Below, piece after piece: positions 1 through 7,783 of a stretch of DNA of 54,702 nt (the first letter of the stretch is position 1; the number at the start of each line of letters is the position of its first letter). Origin of the DNA: an uncultured Bacteroidales bacterium (GTDB lineage: Bacteria > Bacteroidota > Bacteroidia > Bacteroidales > P3); NCBI GenBank assembly GCA_947168515.1, contig CAMVMF010000015.1:1-54702 (forward strand). The letters run 5' to 3'. Made by a program: the position numbers and the translations under genes. Under the pieces are notes generated by a model that made no database searches, was not told where the DNA came from, and was given only the letters and a program-made list of their open reading frames with translations.

Positions 1-786
1 AAGGGTGTTCACCCGGGCAAAGTCTATCATGGGCAATATGTAGCTATATGGACTAAAGTCTCTCACATAATTATTTTCGCATCTCCATGAACTGTCGTTC
101 AGATGATAAAACCAGAAACGAGAGTGAGGGTTGCAGTGCTCTTTAGTGTTTTCACGGATTATCGGGTAGGATGTCGGAAGAGCCCCCACCCCAGTCCCAT
201 AGGATCCGAGGTTGTTCCATTGCGTGCCGCCTAATAGAAAGGTGGCGCCCCCGTCCACATAAATAGGGGTGTCTAGGTAAACCTCGAAAAATGCAAAATG
301 CTCAAAACCGAACCGGTTTGTGTCTGCACGCATAGGCACTTTGTATATTTTGAGTTCGGCAGTGTCATAGCGGGCTGAGTCCACAAAGGTGGCTCCGGAC
401 CCTATCGGAGCAGGCTCACCCATCCACATATATACGTATTCTGCCACCCGTGGTTTTGACCTGTCGCCTAGAGCTTCTCTAAATAATTCAGGATTCGTTT
501 CTTTGGTTTCCGCCATCACGCCAAAACCCTTGATGAGGGCAGGGAATTCCACATGGTTTTCAATGGCTATAAAGGACCAACCGGTATTCCAGATAGTATG
601 ATTTAGGTAGAGCCATCCAAACTCGGTGGTGTCATTCCAAGCATCGCACGAGTCAAACCAATGAGTGTAGTGGTAACCCGGCAACTTTCCGTTAGGCCCC
701 CTAAGCGTGTCGTATGTCTGTGCCTGTGTCGGCACCTGTAGGGCAGTCATGGCTATGACCATTAGGATTATAATTTTTCTCATCAT
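1..786 (-). CDS. Secreted protein of unknown function (3' part cut off by window edge)
   Basis: Reading leftward from the ATG at 786, 262 codons stay open to the window edge, so the C-terminus lies outside. The product begins MMRKIIILMVIAMTAL and has a signal peptide with likely cleavage after about residue 22 (PTQA/QTYD). The mature part is rich in aromatic residues, Asn and Thr, with a pattern of short beta strands, as in Bacteroidetes exported proteins whose C-terminus may carry a sorting domain (not visible here). I recognise no family. It is co-directional with the sigma operon that ends at 913, 126 bases upstream. No clear TAnnTTTG box was seen in that gap, so it may be read through from that operon. 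Confidence 0.75.
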   Translation of the reverse strand, partial: MMRKIIILMVIAMTALQVPTQAQTYDTLRGPNGKLPGYHYTHWFDSCDAWNDTTEFGWLYLNHTIWNTGWSFIAIENHVEFPALIKGFGVMAETKETNPELFREALGDRSKPRVAEYVYMWMGEPAPIGSGATFVDSARYDTAELKIYKVPMRADTNRFGFEHFAFFEVYLDTPIYVDGGATFLLGGTQWNNLGSYGTGVGALPTSYPIIRENTKEHCNPHSRFWFYHLNDSSWRCENNYVRDFSPYSYILPMIDFARVNTL

Positions 787-912
787 TATTGTAACTATTA
801 ATCAAGAATTAGCGGATCAATTAACTTGCATACTAGTTAATAATCAATATTAACTGTCTTTAAATTCGTTTTTTCCGTATTTTTAGATGTTTCCTTATGA
901 TTTTTATATCTA

Positions 913-1059
913 CTAAACGTACCAATAAATGTAGACAGCCTGGTGGTCCGTGACTACATCATCAGCAACGGAGAGAGGGGTGTTTTCTTTCTGGCAGCTG
1001 ACGGCTGCGAGGGAGAGCACTGCGAGGAGTGCCATGAGTTTAGTGGTCTTGTTCTTCAT
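913..1059 (-). CDS. 48-residue predicted lipoprotein, last gene of ECF sigma operon
   Basis: A short gene encoding a product that starts MKNKTTKLMALLAVL and carries a lipobox (LAAVSC, Cys at residue 22), followed by only 26 residues ending YIYWYV. Its ATG lies inside the last codons of the upstream gene (20-base overlap), which suggests translational coupling. A signal peptide with lipobox in such a small product is what one expects of a small lipoprotein anchored on the periplasmic side of a membrane. The function is unknown. From position it could be a target or modulator of the sigma factor circuit encoded just upstream. The overlap and intact lipobox argue that it is real despite its size. 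Confidence 0.65.
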   Translation of the reverse strand: MKNKTTKLMALLAVLSLAAVSCQKENTPLSVADDVVTDHQAVYIYWYV

Positions 1060-1561
1060 TTGTTATTGATGTTAAGGGGGTTTTATTGATTATAATATTG
1101 ATTAACCATACTTGTAAGGCGGTGATTTGACTATGGTTATAGGTATGAAAAATGCAGATGTTTTGTTCGGCTTGGGAGATCAACAATAAGTCATTATTGC
1201 TACGACAAACGGAGTCCATGGGTAGGGAGTAGTCTTGTTTGGGTGCAAAACGACAGGTGACAGGACTTACACCATGGCGTTGGACAACAATGCTATTCAA
1301 TGGTTTGATGCCAAAGTCGTGACACAGCAGCTGCCAAGCGGTGTCGGATGAGGCGTGGAGGAGGGTGACATCGAAGGCGAGGGTGTCGAACACAGGGTAG
1401 TCCTTGACGAAGGTGGCCTCGATGCCGGGCAGATGGGCATAGTGCTGATAGACTAGGCTGCATTTGCGCTCGGACAAGACCCCCGGCAGGTACCTAACGG
1501 CCAAAAAGGCCAAGGCAGCAGCCAGTATGACGGCCAGGTTTATAAGGGTACGTTTATTCAT
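1040..1561 (-). CDS. Single-pass membrane protein of ECF sigma operon
   Basis: 173 residues from the ATG at 1561 (MNKRTLINLAVIL). A longer upstream reading in the same frame exists but is rejected because this ATG overlaps the previous stop as ATGA. One N-terminal membrane helix at about residues 6-24 is followed by a roughly 145-residue domain containing several Cys (34, 80, 103, 119, 136), probably outside the cytoplasm. I recognise no family. It sits third in a four-gene operon behind an ECF sigma factor and a small membrane protein, so a role in sensing or in holding the anti-sigma factor is an inference from context only. Confidence 0.7.
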   Translation of the reverse strand: MNKRTLINLAVILAAALAFLAVRYLPGVLSERKCSLVYQHYAHLPGIEATFVKDYPVFDTLAFDVTLLHASSDTAWQLLCHDFGIKPLNSIVVQRHGVSPVTCRFAPKQDYSLPMDSVCRSNNDLLLISQAEQNICIFHTYNHSQITALQVWLINIIINKTPLTSITNEEQDH

Positions 1562-1869
1562 AGGATATGGAGTGTATGATGGATGGTTTCGATACTGACC
1601 TGACGGTCGGCACCGATATTCATACAGTAGCCATCGGGGGACGGTAGAAGCAGGCAAAGGGCAAAGACGGTGATGCCTGCTACCACGGTGGTACGCAGAT
1701 GACTGACAAGGTACATCTTGGTGCGTGAGGGCGAGGGGGAGACCATCTGGGGCTTATTGGCAGCGAGACGGTGTTGCTCGACGGAATGGGCCATCTGTTG
1801 ATAGGCCTGAAGCAACTGGTCGAGCGAAGGGGTATTGGGGTTCGTGTGGCGATTATTCATATTTTTCAT
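1558..1869 (-). CDS. Small membrane protein, candidate anti-sigma factor
   Basis: 103 residues with a cytoplasm-like N-terminal half (about residues 1-55, polar, Gln/His rich), one membrane helix at about 60-76 and a short outer tail. Immediately following an ECF sigma gene, a cytoplasmic N-terminus plus one membrane pass is the usual layout of an anti-sigma factor. It lacks a recognisable zinc-binding ZAS motif, so the call rests on position and topology. The ATG at 1869 overlaps the sigma gene by 17 bases; an alternative ATG at 1860 would still overlap by 8. The stop overlaps the next start by 4 bases. Confidence 0.65.
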   Translation of the reverse strand: MKNMNNRHTNPNTPSLDQLLQAYQQMAHSVEQHRLAANKPQMVSPSPSRTKMYLVSHLRTTVVAGITVFALCLLLPSPDGYCMNIGADRQVSIETIHHTLHIL

Positions 1870-2350
1870 TTAATTGGATTAATAATTGTTTGATGTCATG
1901 AAGTCTTCTCATAATTGTGGCTTTGGAGCATTTATGCAACGCGGCCATCTGCTTGATGGGGACACCGTCGAGGTAAAGGAATATGAGCGACTTTTGGTTG
2001 AAGGGCAGCTGGTCGAGCAACTGGTACAGGCGGTTGACCAGGCTGTCGTGGCTTTCGTCGGCATAGTCTTCGAAGGCAACAGGGTCGAACTGGACAAACA
2101 TAGGGGCCCGTTTGCGCCGTCGGTGGAGCTGTCCGACGGTGTTGATGGCTATGCGGTAGACCCACGTGCTTTGCGAACTGCGGCCGCGAAAGTCGGGGAA
2201 GCTCATCCATAGATTGTAGACTATCTCTTGATAGAGGTCGCTGACACTCTCCTGGGTGCGGTCGGTGAACAGATAGCACACTCTGAAAATGATGCCCTCA
2301 CATTGGTGAAGCATCTCAAGGAAGTCTTCTTGTTGTTCTTCTTTTTTCAT
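1853..2350 (-). CDS. ECF-type RNA polymerase sigma factor
   Basis: 165 residues, the usual size of an extracytoplasmic-function sigma factor. Region 2 spans about residues 15-82, with the -10 recognition part around SDLYQEIVYNLW (37-48) and the FRGRSSQSTWVYRIA stretch (54-68). Region 4 spans about 105-160, with a helix-turn-helix at GVPIKQMAALHKCSKATIMRRL (129-150). It would direct RNA polymerase to a small regulon. The ATG at 2350 is preferred to a TTG one codon earlier. It heads an operon whose next three genes all overlap, suggesting tight stoichiometry with its likely membrane regulator. Confidence 0.9.
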   Translation of the reverse strand: MKKEEQQEDFLEMLHQCEGIIFRVCYLFTDRTQESVSDLYQEIVYNLWMSFPDFRGRSSQSTWVYRIAINTVGQLHRRRKRAPMFVQFDPVAFEDYADESHDSLVNRLYQLLDQLPFNQKSLIFLYLDGVPIKQMAALHKCSKATIMRRLHDIKQLLIQLNEKYE

Positions 2351-2566
2351 CAAAAGCGTGTTTCAAATCAGTTGATGTCAATGGGCCTTTGCGGACAGGG
2401 CATAAGGTTTTTTTCCATTGGTGCAAAATGAATCGTTGTTCATATATATTAGTTGCAAAAATTCGAAAAAAGTCTCACAAAAAAAGAATTTTTTTTGATA
2501 GAAAGGCCATAATGGAATGGAGAATTTTTATAAGTAAAAGGTAAAAACTAAAAACTAAAAGGGCCT

Positions 2567-2638
2567 TTGAGAATTGAGAGGTGAGAATTGAGAATTGAGT
2601 ATTTGTGATAAGGTAAAAGGTAATGGGAACATCTAAAA
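2567..2638. repeat. GAGAATT heptamer repeat block, copy 1
   Basis: Tandem TTGAGAA/GAGAATT heptamers followed by a unique tail reading TTTGTGATAAGGTAAAAGG and then GGGAACATCTAAAA. The same order of heptamers plus tail recurs at 2714-2790, so the two blocks are diverged copies of one roughly 75-base unit. Confidence 0.8.
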
Positions 2639-2713
2639 AACGAAAAATACGACAATATTAGAATTGCAAAGTATCTTTTATCCTCGTGATCCTCGTGATC
2701 CGTGGACGTGGAC

Positions 2714-2790
2714 GAGAATTGAGAATTGAGAGGTGAGAATTGAGAATTGAGAATTTGTGATAAGGTAAAAGGTAAAGGGAACATCTAAAA
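2714..2790. repeat. GAGAATT heptamer repeat block, copy 2
   Basis: Second copy of the unit at 2567-2638: heptamers, then TTTGTGATAAGGTAAAAGG, then GGGAACATCTAAAA. It has a slightly different number of heptamers from copy 1, which is the behaviour of a slippage-prone variable-number repeat. Confidence 0.8.
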
Positions 2791-2946
2791 TAAGGTAAGC
2801 CGATAAGCAAAATTAATGTGCATATTGTTTAAACACGAATTACCATTAATAATCCATTAATTTAAAATTAATGGTCAATTAGATGGCAATTATATGTAAA
2901 ATAAATTTGAGCAATTACTTAAAAACTAAAAGGGTGGGCGGGGCCG

Positions 2947-3036
2947 TTGAGAATTGAGAATTGGGAATTGAGAATTGAGAATTGAGAATTGGGAATGGGG
3001 AATTGAGAATGGAGAATTGAGAATGGGGAATTGAGA
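2947..3036. repeat. GAGAATT heptamer array, copy 3 (about 12 units, degenerate)
   Basis: About a dozen head-to-tail heptamers, mostly GAGAATT with GGGAATT, GGGAATG and GAGAATG variants. It is preceded at about 2920 by AAAAACTAAAAGGG, which also precedes block 1 at about 2544. It ends about 37 bases before the ATG at 3073, so a change in copy number would alter spacing upstream of that gene. Confidence 0.85.
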
Positions 3037-3072
3037 CCTTTTTGGCACTCTTTTTGCAAGTGGATATAATAT

Positions 3073-3609
3073 ATGGATAAACAACGCATGATTTTTGAAA
3101 TAGACCGTCGCAGCGTTACCGAAGGCGACGTGGTAGAGATAACATGGCAGTGCGAAGGTGCCGAGAAGGTGACGTTGACCATCGACAACGGTTTTCGCGC
3201 CACGGACATACCGCTGGAGGTCAGCGGCAACAAACGGTTCCGCCTGAACCGCTCCAAGGGCAAGACGCACATGACTATCGCCGTCACCACCCAGGGCAAA
3301 GTGCACCGCAAGACCATAGACGTGCGGGTGAAGAAACTGCCTACCGTCAAGGCGGAGACCGTCGACCCAAACGGCAAAAGAGTGGGTTTCCTCAACGCGT
3401 GGTGGCAGAAAGTGCTGACAAATTGGCACAACGTGGACGCGAAGCTGAAACTGGCGATGAGTACCTTGCCGGAAGGCAAGCAGGTGATAGTGAAATTGAT
3501 GGCCTTGGTGGGCGTATTGCTCATCATTGGGGCCATCTGGCCCAAGCTCTATGGGGCGACGCTTGTGGTGCTGATTGTGGTGCTTGCGGTAGGGCTGCTG
3601 AAAAAGTAA
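3073..3609 (+). CDS. Ig-like domain protein with two C-terminal membrane helices
   Basis: 178 residues. Residues about 6-88 form an immunoglobulin-like or cohesin-like beta domain (strand pattern VVEITWQCEGAEKVTLTI, then HMTIAVTTQGKVHRKTIDVRV). A polar linker follows, then two hydrophobic helices at about 139-156 and 159-176 ending in a short LLKK tail. There is no signal peptide, so it is probably anchored by the C-terminal hairpin with the beta domain in the cytoplasm. I know of no assigned function. It is one of only two rightward genes in the left part of the window and is convergent with comEC (19-base gap). Confidence 0.7.
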   Translation: MDKQRMIFEIDRRSVTEGDVVEITWQCEGAEKVTLTIDNGFRATDIPLEVSGNKRFRLNRSKGKTHMTIAVTTQGKVHRKTIDVRVKKLPTVKAETVDPNGKRVGFLNAWWQKVLTNWHNVDAKLKLAMSTLPEGKQVIVKLMALVGVLLIIGAIWPKLYGATLVVLIVVLAVGLLKK

Positions 3610-3628
3610 CTTGCCGAAATAGCAGCCA

Positions 3629-5680
3629 CTAATAAGAGCGGTAGTGGAGGGTGGCGAAGGAGAGCAGCGGACGAAGACGGGAGGTGTCGAGCTGGGTGCG
3701 CGGAGCGATGACGACGGCATCGAGATGGAGGTGGATGGGCGGGGGCTGAGCACCGGCGTGGCGGCGGAACGGGGCCGCGTTGGTGCTGTCGATAACCAAG
3801 ATTTTCTGTTGGCCGAAAAGGATGCAATGGTGCCTGACGGCGCAGGCGGGGTCGCTGTAGGTGGTGTCGATGGGGAGGACGGTGGAAGAGCTGATGCGAC
3901 GGCGGAGCAGGTAACCGGAGCGCTGATAGTCGATGAGGTGGGGATTGCGAGCCACGGCAGCATCGCACACCAGATAGCTGTGGCGACCCTGGACACACTC
4001 CACTGCCAGGTATTGGCCGGCATGGTAGACCACCACGTCGCGCCCACGGGCAGCCTGATGGTTGACACCACACACATATAATGCCGCCACCAGCAGACAC
4101 GCCACAGAGGTAGGGAGTGCCCACCGCAAATGCCCCCGCAGCCAACAGGTGCACAGCAACAACGCCAAGAACAAAAGCAACGCTAGGGGCAGGTCGCAAT
4201 AGAGGCCCTCCAGCAACGCGGAGGGCAGTGAGGAGACCCTGCGGGTGAGCCCGTCCACCAAGTCCAGCTCCCACCGCAGCAGGGCGGTAATCGAAGCCCC
4301 ACCGCCCGAAAGCACCGTCAGCAGCGTGGTGGCCAAGAGCACTCCGGCAAAGGGGACGACGGAGAGGTTGGCAATGAGAAAATAGAGGGGGAACTGGTGG
4401 AAATAATAAAGGACCAGGGGCAGGGTGCCGACCTGAGCCGCGGTGGAGAGACAGGTCCAGCCCCAGACTTTGGACAGGAGCCACCGATGGGGTTTGGAGC
4501 TGCGCTCAGAAAGCCACGGAATGAGGTTCTGCAGGGGACGCTGCCAGGCCAAGATGCCCAGCAAGGCAGCATAAGAGAGCTGGAAACCGACATCGAAGAG
4601 CTGCATGGGTGCAAAAGAGAGGATGAGCAGCGCCGAGGTGGCTAGATTGTTGAGGGTGCTGGTACGCCGACCGGCCATGCTGCCCAGGATCATGAGGCTG
4701 AACATCACTCCCGCCCGCAGAGTGGCAGGGGCCATGCCGGTGAGCAACACAAAGAACCACACGGCCACCAACTGCACCGACCCCTTGACGATGCGTTGCC
4801 AGCGACGACGCCCCAGGAAGAAAAGGAGGCCCTCAACCAAGAGGGCCAACACGCCTACATGGAGACCGGACACACAGAGCAAGTGGGTAATGCCGGCCTG
4901 CCGGAAGTGCTGCTGGGTGTCCTCATCGACATCAGCGCGCCAACCTAAGAGGAGGGCCTGGGCGATGCCCCGTTGTCTGGGGGTGAGGGGGAAAGCGGCG
5001 AGTTGCTGCGCCCACCGTTGTTGCAGCCAGAGCATACGGTAGCGCAACCCTATGGATGCACCAGGATGGCTCACCCGCTGGCAAGAGCCATGGGGGACGT
5101 AGCACTGCCAAAGGATGCCCTGGTGGCGCAGATAGCGCCGGTAGTCGAACTGGGCAGGGTTTTCGGCCCCGGAGGGCTGCCGTGGCGAGGCAGTGAGGCG
5201 AAGGCAGTCGCCCGCCTTGAGCCCAGCCAAGAGGGTGTCTTGGGCCATGAAAAGCATGAGTCGGCCACGCGTGGGAGCACCATTCACGGAGTCGACCTCG
5301 GCCACCACCTGATAGCCCTTGGCAGTGGGGCGAGGGGTTTGGCGCAGACGCACCTGAAGAGCACTGTTGGACAGCTGAGACTGCCCTGCAAACGGGTCTG
5401 CCGGGGCATGGAGCAGGACCAGCACCCACCCCACGGCAGCAAAGGTGAGCCACAGGGAGAGGGTGAAGAGCCATTGGGAGCGGACGAGATAGGTGGCCGA
5501 GGCCATGAGGCCGAGGCCGAGCACAGCAGCCAGACACAGCATCCAGAGAGGGAGGGAGGGCAGGTACTCGCCCAGCAGAATGCCCAGCACCACCCCCAAG
5601 GCCACACGGAACATGGGTGCCCGCTGGAAGAGACGGCCGGCAAACAGGACAAAGGTGCTATAGGGCTTGGGTTGCGACAT
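3629..5680 (-). CDS. comEC: ComEC/Rec2-family membrane protein (DNA uptake channel)
   Basis: 683 residues from the ATG at 5680. There are N-terminal membrane helices, then a soluble beta domain of the ComEC N-terminal (DUF4131) type, then the Competence core with many helices, including the family stretch GITHLLCVSGLHVGVLA followed by a run such as TGMAPATLRAGVMF. The family forms the inner-membrane channel through which single-stranded DNA enters. The C-terminal part has a beta-lactamase-like arrangement, but I see no HxHxDH metal motif, so the nuclease-like domain looks inactive. A promoter box nearly abuts the ATG; the Met at 5614 (MFRVALGVVLG) is a reasonable alternative start. It is divergent from yraN. 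Confidence 0.88.
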   Translation of the reverse strand: MSQPKPYSTFVLFAGRLFQRAPMFRVALGVVLGILLGEYLPSLPLWMLCLAAVLGLGLMASATYLVRSQWLFTLSLWLTFAAVGWVLVLLHAPADPFAGQSQLSNSALQVRLRQTPRPTAKGYQVVAEVDSVNGAPTRGRLMLFMAQDTLLAGLKAGDCLRLTASPRQPSGAENPAQFDYRRYLRHQGILWQCYVPHGSCQRVSHPGASIGLRYRMLWLQQRWAQQLAAFPLTPRQRGIAQALLLGWRADVDEDTQQHFRQAGITHLLCVSGLHVGVLALLVEGLLFFLGRRRWQRIVKGSVQLVAVWFFVLLTGMAPATLRAGVMFSLMILGSMAGRRTSTLNNLATSALLILSFAPMQLFDVGFQLSYAALLGILAWQRPLQNLIPWLSERSSKPHRWLLSKVWGWTCLSTAAQVGTLPLVLYYFHQFPLYFLIANLSVVPFAGVLLATTLLTVLSGGGASITALLRWELDLVDGLTRRVSSLPSALLEGLYCDLPLALLLFLALLLCTCWLRGHLRWALPTSVACLLVAALYVCGVNHQAARGRDVVVYHAGQYLAVECVQGRHSYLVCDAAVARNPHLIDYQRSGYLLRRRISSSTVLPIDTTYSDPACAVRHHCILFGQQKILVIDSTNAAPFRRHAGAQPPPIHLHLDAVVIAPRTQLDTSRLRPLLSFATLHYRSY

Positions 5681-5687
5681 GTTTTTG

Positions 5688-5695
5688 CAAAAGTA
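5688..5695 (-). promoter_or_regulatory. Bacteroidetes -7 box for comEC
   Basis: Read on the minus strand this is TACTTTTG followed by C, matching TAnnTTTG. Transcription would start only a few bases before the ATG at 5680, implying a leaderless or nearly leaderless message, or use of the later start at 5614. Confidence 0.6.
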
Positions 5696-5708
5696 CAAAT
5701 ATTTTTCG

Positions 5709-5716
5709 TAATTTTG
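5709..5716 (+). promoter_or_regulatory. Bacteroidetes -7 box for yraN
   Basis: TAATTTTG followed by C, 22 bases before the yraN ATG. It is back-to-back with the comEC box (13 bases between them), a compact divergent promoter pair. Confidence 0.6.
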
Positions 5717-5738
5717 CATTTTCTAAAAACATGGAACC

Positions 5739-6110
5739 ATGGCACAGCACAACAAAACCGGCGCAATAGGCGAAGGACTAGCTCAGCAACACCTCGTAAA
5801 AGAGGGCTTTGTCATACTGGAAACCAACTACCGCAAAGGACGGTACGAGGTGGATATCATTGCCTATAAGGAGGGGCTGATCGTGTTTGCCGAGGTGAAG
5901 ACCCGCACCAATATGGACTACGGAGACCCCGAGGATTTTGTGGACCGACGGAAGCAACGAGCCTATATACACATGGCCAACAACTATGTGATAGAACACA
6001 ACCGCGAGGAGGAGGTGCGGTTTGACATCATAGCGGTGGCGATAAGTGCCACAGGGCACCACATCAACCACATAGAGGATGCCTTCAGCGCCATAGGGCA
6101 GTATTTGTGA
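5739..6110 (+). CDS. yraN: YraN family (UPF0102) endonuclease-fold protein
   Basis: 123 residues, normal for UPF0102. Family features in order: GAIGEGLAQQHL near residues 8-19, the acidic strand GRYEVDIIAY (34-43) and EVKTRTNMDYGDP (52-64), then RFDIIAV (94-100). The E-x-D ... E-x-K arrangement is that of a PD-(D/E)XK-like restriction endonuclease fold. The molecular function of the family is not settled; it is often linked by context to DNA processing. Here it is divergent from comEC. It is convergent with the leftward gene at 6151. Confidence 0.88.
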   Translation: MAQHNKTGAIGEGLAQQHLVKEGFVILETNYRKGRYEVDIIAYKEGLIVFAEVKTRTNMDYGDPEDFVDRRKQRAYIHMANNYVIEHNREEEVRFDIIAVAISATGHHINHIEDAFSAIGQYL

Positions 6111-6150
6111 GCGGCGGCGGGGGTTAGGGAGTGGCCGCAGGGGGGCGAGG

Positions 6151-6837
6151 CTATAGAATGTCTACCCCCGAGAGGACAACGTTGCCGGTGATGTAGAGGG
6201 TGATGGCCGCCGCAGTGTTGCTGGCAGGGGCACGCTTGTCGGAAGTGCCTCCTAGGATATTGCTGGTGGATATCTGCAGGTTGATGTCGGGGGGACAGAG
6301 GATGGTGATGCCGGAGAAGGCACAGTCGAGATTGATGACGGCGTCGGCAGGGATGGTGGCATGACGCAGGTCGAGCTGGACGGTTCCAAAACTGGCGTTG
6401 ACATCGGCCCCCTGGAAGAGCTGGTTGTCGAAATTGAGTTTCTGCTCGCCAAAGGAGACCGCGATCTGCTTGATGTCCTTGCCGTCGCGACTGACCTGGG
6501 TGAGGCTGTCCACGTCAGCGGTGGGTTTGCGCCGCCCCAGGATGAGGGAGAGGCCTATGACGATGATGAGGACCGCCAAGAAGAGTTTGCCCACCATGTG
6601 ATAGGGTATGACATCCTGGGCGGCGAGCAAGAGCAGGATGCCGATGCCCAGCCCCAGATAGGGCGGCACTTTGCGCGGCGAGGTGAAGAGGCCATAGAGG
6701 CTGGGGACGATGATGAAGAGGGTCCACCAGCCGTCGAAGACAAAACTATTGGTGATGACGCCCAGTAGATAGAGCAGCCACAGCACACCCACGATTAATA
6801 GGAATACTCCAAGGGTGAAGGATGTTGCACGTTTCAT
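6151..6837 (-). CDS. LiaF-like four-helix membrane protein
   Basis: 228 residues. Four membrane helices at about 8-26, 36-52, 60-74 and 82-100 are followed by a soluble beta-repeat domain (about 120-228) with the pattern FGxxxxxxxxxxxxxADVNASFGTVQLDLRHA typical of the LiaF / cell-wall-active antibiotic response C-terminal domain. In Firmicutes LiaF restrains the LiaRS system; in Bacteroidetes such proteins are common and their role is not established. No histidine kinase or response regulator is adjacent, so the regulatory role cannot be carried over. It lies 58 bases downstream of nadK and may be cotranscribed. Confidence 0.75.
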   Translation of the reverse strand: MKRATSFTLGVFLLIVGVLWLLYLLGVITNSFVFDGWWTLFIIVPSLYGLFTSPRKVPPYLGLGIGILLLLAAQDVIPYHMVGKLFLAVLIIVIGLSLILGRRKPTADVDSLTQVSRDGKDIKQIAVSFGEQKLNFDNQLFQGADVNASFGTVQLDLRHATIPADAVINLDCAFSGITILCPPDINLQISTSNILGGTSDKRAPASNTAAAITLYITGNVVLSGVDIL

Positions 6838-6895
6838 GATGATCGGTTTTTATTGAAATTGAACTTTTGGGGGCGAGGGAGGGAAATGTTTTTGT

Positions 6896-7702
6896 TTAGA
6901 AGTTCCAGCCGAGTTTTTGGTGGATGGAGGTGAAGAAGCTTTGGTTGTGGAGGCGGACTAGGTGGAGGGTGAAGTCTTCGCAGGTGAGGGTGAGCTCGGT
7001 GCCACAGGGCATGAGCTGCCGGCGGGAGTCGGTGCCCAGGCTGAAGCATTGGTTCTGCACCTGGGTGACCAGGCGCAGGGTGGCACTCTCGGGCACGATG
7101 ATGGGGCGGAGGGTGAGGTTGTGGGTGCCATTGGGGGTGATGACGAAACAGTGGCTGTCGGGGGTGAGGATGGGGCCACCGCAGCTGAGGGAATAGGCCG
7201 TGGAGCCCGTAGGGGTGGCCACGATGAGGCCGTCGCCGGCATAGGTGGCCACGAAGTCGTCGTTGACATAGAGGTCGGTGCTGAGGAGGGTGCCCCCTTC
7301 GAGGAGGCGGTGAACGCTGACTTCGTTGACGACAAAGGTGTCGAGGGGATTGGGAGCCTGGTTGGAGACTACATGAAGGAGCGTGCGGGACTCGATGGAG
7401 TAGCGGCCGGCAAGGAGGTCGGTGACCAGGGTGGCGATGTCGAAACGGCCTGCCGTGGTGAGGAAGCCCAGGTGGCCGAAGTTGATGCCGATGACGGGAA
7501 TCTCGCGGCGGCCAATCAGATGGACGGAGCTGAGGAGGGTGCCGTCGCCCCCGATGGAGAAGAGGAAGTCGTAGTGGCCGTCGGGCAGGGTGTCGGCAAC
7601 TTCCTCGGTGTCGACACCGTTGTTGTGCAGGATGTCGCAGAGCTGTTGATACTGGTGGCGGTAGGCTTCTTCGATGGAGCGGACATAGAGAGCAATCTTC
7701 AT
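6896..7702 (-). CDS. nadK: NAD kinase
   Basis: 268 residues. NAD kinase phosphorylates NAD to NADP in the cytoplasm. Signature motifs are present: GGDGT at 51-55 (catalytic Asp within it), GHLGFL at 76-81, the NE pair at 126-127, and GDGLIVATPTGSTAYSLS at about 157-174, which forms the NAD site. Length is normal for the bacterial enzyme. The ATG at 7702 starts MKIALYVRS, as in homologues. The gene lies between the T9SS-sorted protein and the LiaF-like gene, with 81 bases upstream free of genes. Confidence 0.95.
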   Translation of the reverse strand: MKIALYVRSIEEAYRHQYQQLCDILHNNGVDTEEVADTLPDGHYDFLFSIGGDGTLLSSVHLIGRREIPVIGINFGHLGFLTTAGRFDIATLVTDLLAGRYSIESRTLLHVVSNQAPNPLDTFVVNEVSVHRLLEGGTLLSTDLYVNDDFVATYAGDGLIVATPTGSTAYSLSCGGPILTPDSHCFVITPNGTHNLTLRPIIVPESATLRLVTQVQNQCFSLGTDSRRQLMPCGTELTLTCEDFTLHLVRLHNQSFFTSIHQKLGWNF

Positions 7703-7783
7703 AAGATAGGGTACTATAGGATGTTTTTGGTGGTTTGTATTATTTCTATGATTATTGGAGTTTTAAGGATTTTCTGCAAGGGG

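Larger units (their letters stand above)
2351..3072. other. 722-base gene-free gap filled with short repeats
   Basis: This stretch separates the leftward sigma operon from the rightward gene at 3073. It holds three blocks of GAGAATT-type heptamer repeats (listed separately), short tandem duplications such as CCTCGTGAT twice at about 2681-2700 and CGTGGA twice at about 2701-2712, and AT-rich filler at 2790-2920. Open frames on the minus strand through the repeats are low-complexity and are not believable genes. No clear TAnnTTTG box was found for either flanking gene. Confidence 0.7.

Noticed and set aside
2947..3036. Heptamer array considered as a CRISPR array or phage attachment site
   Set aside because: Unit length is 7 bases with no spacers, and no integrase or cas gene is near.
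2926..4077. Leftward 383-codon frame through the repeats and the Ig-like gene
   Set aside because: Low-complexity translation with repeated NSQFSIL units from the heptamers; it overlaps two well-supported genes.
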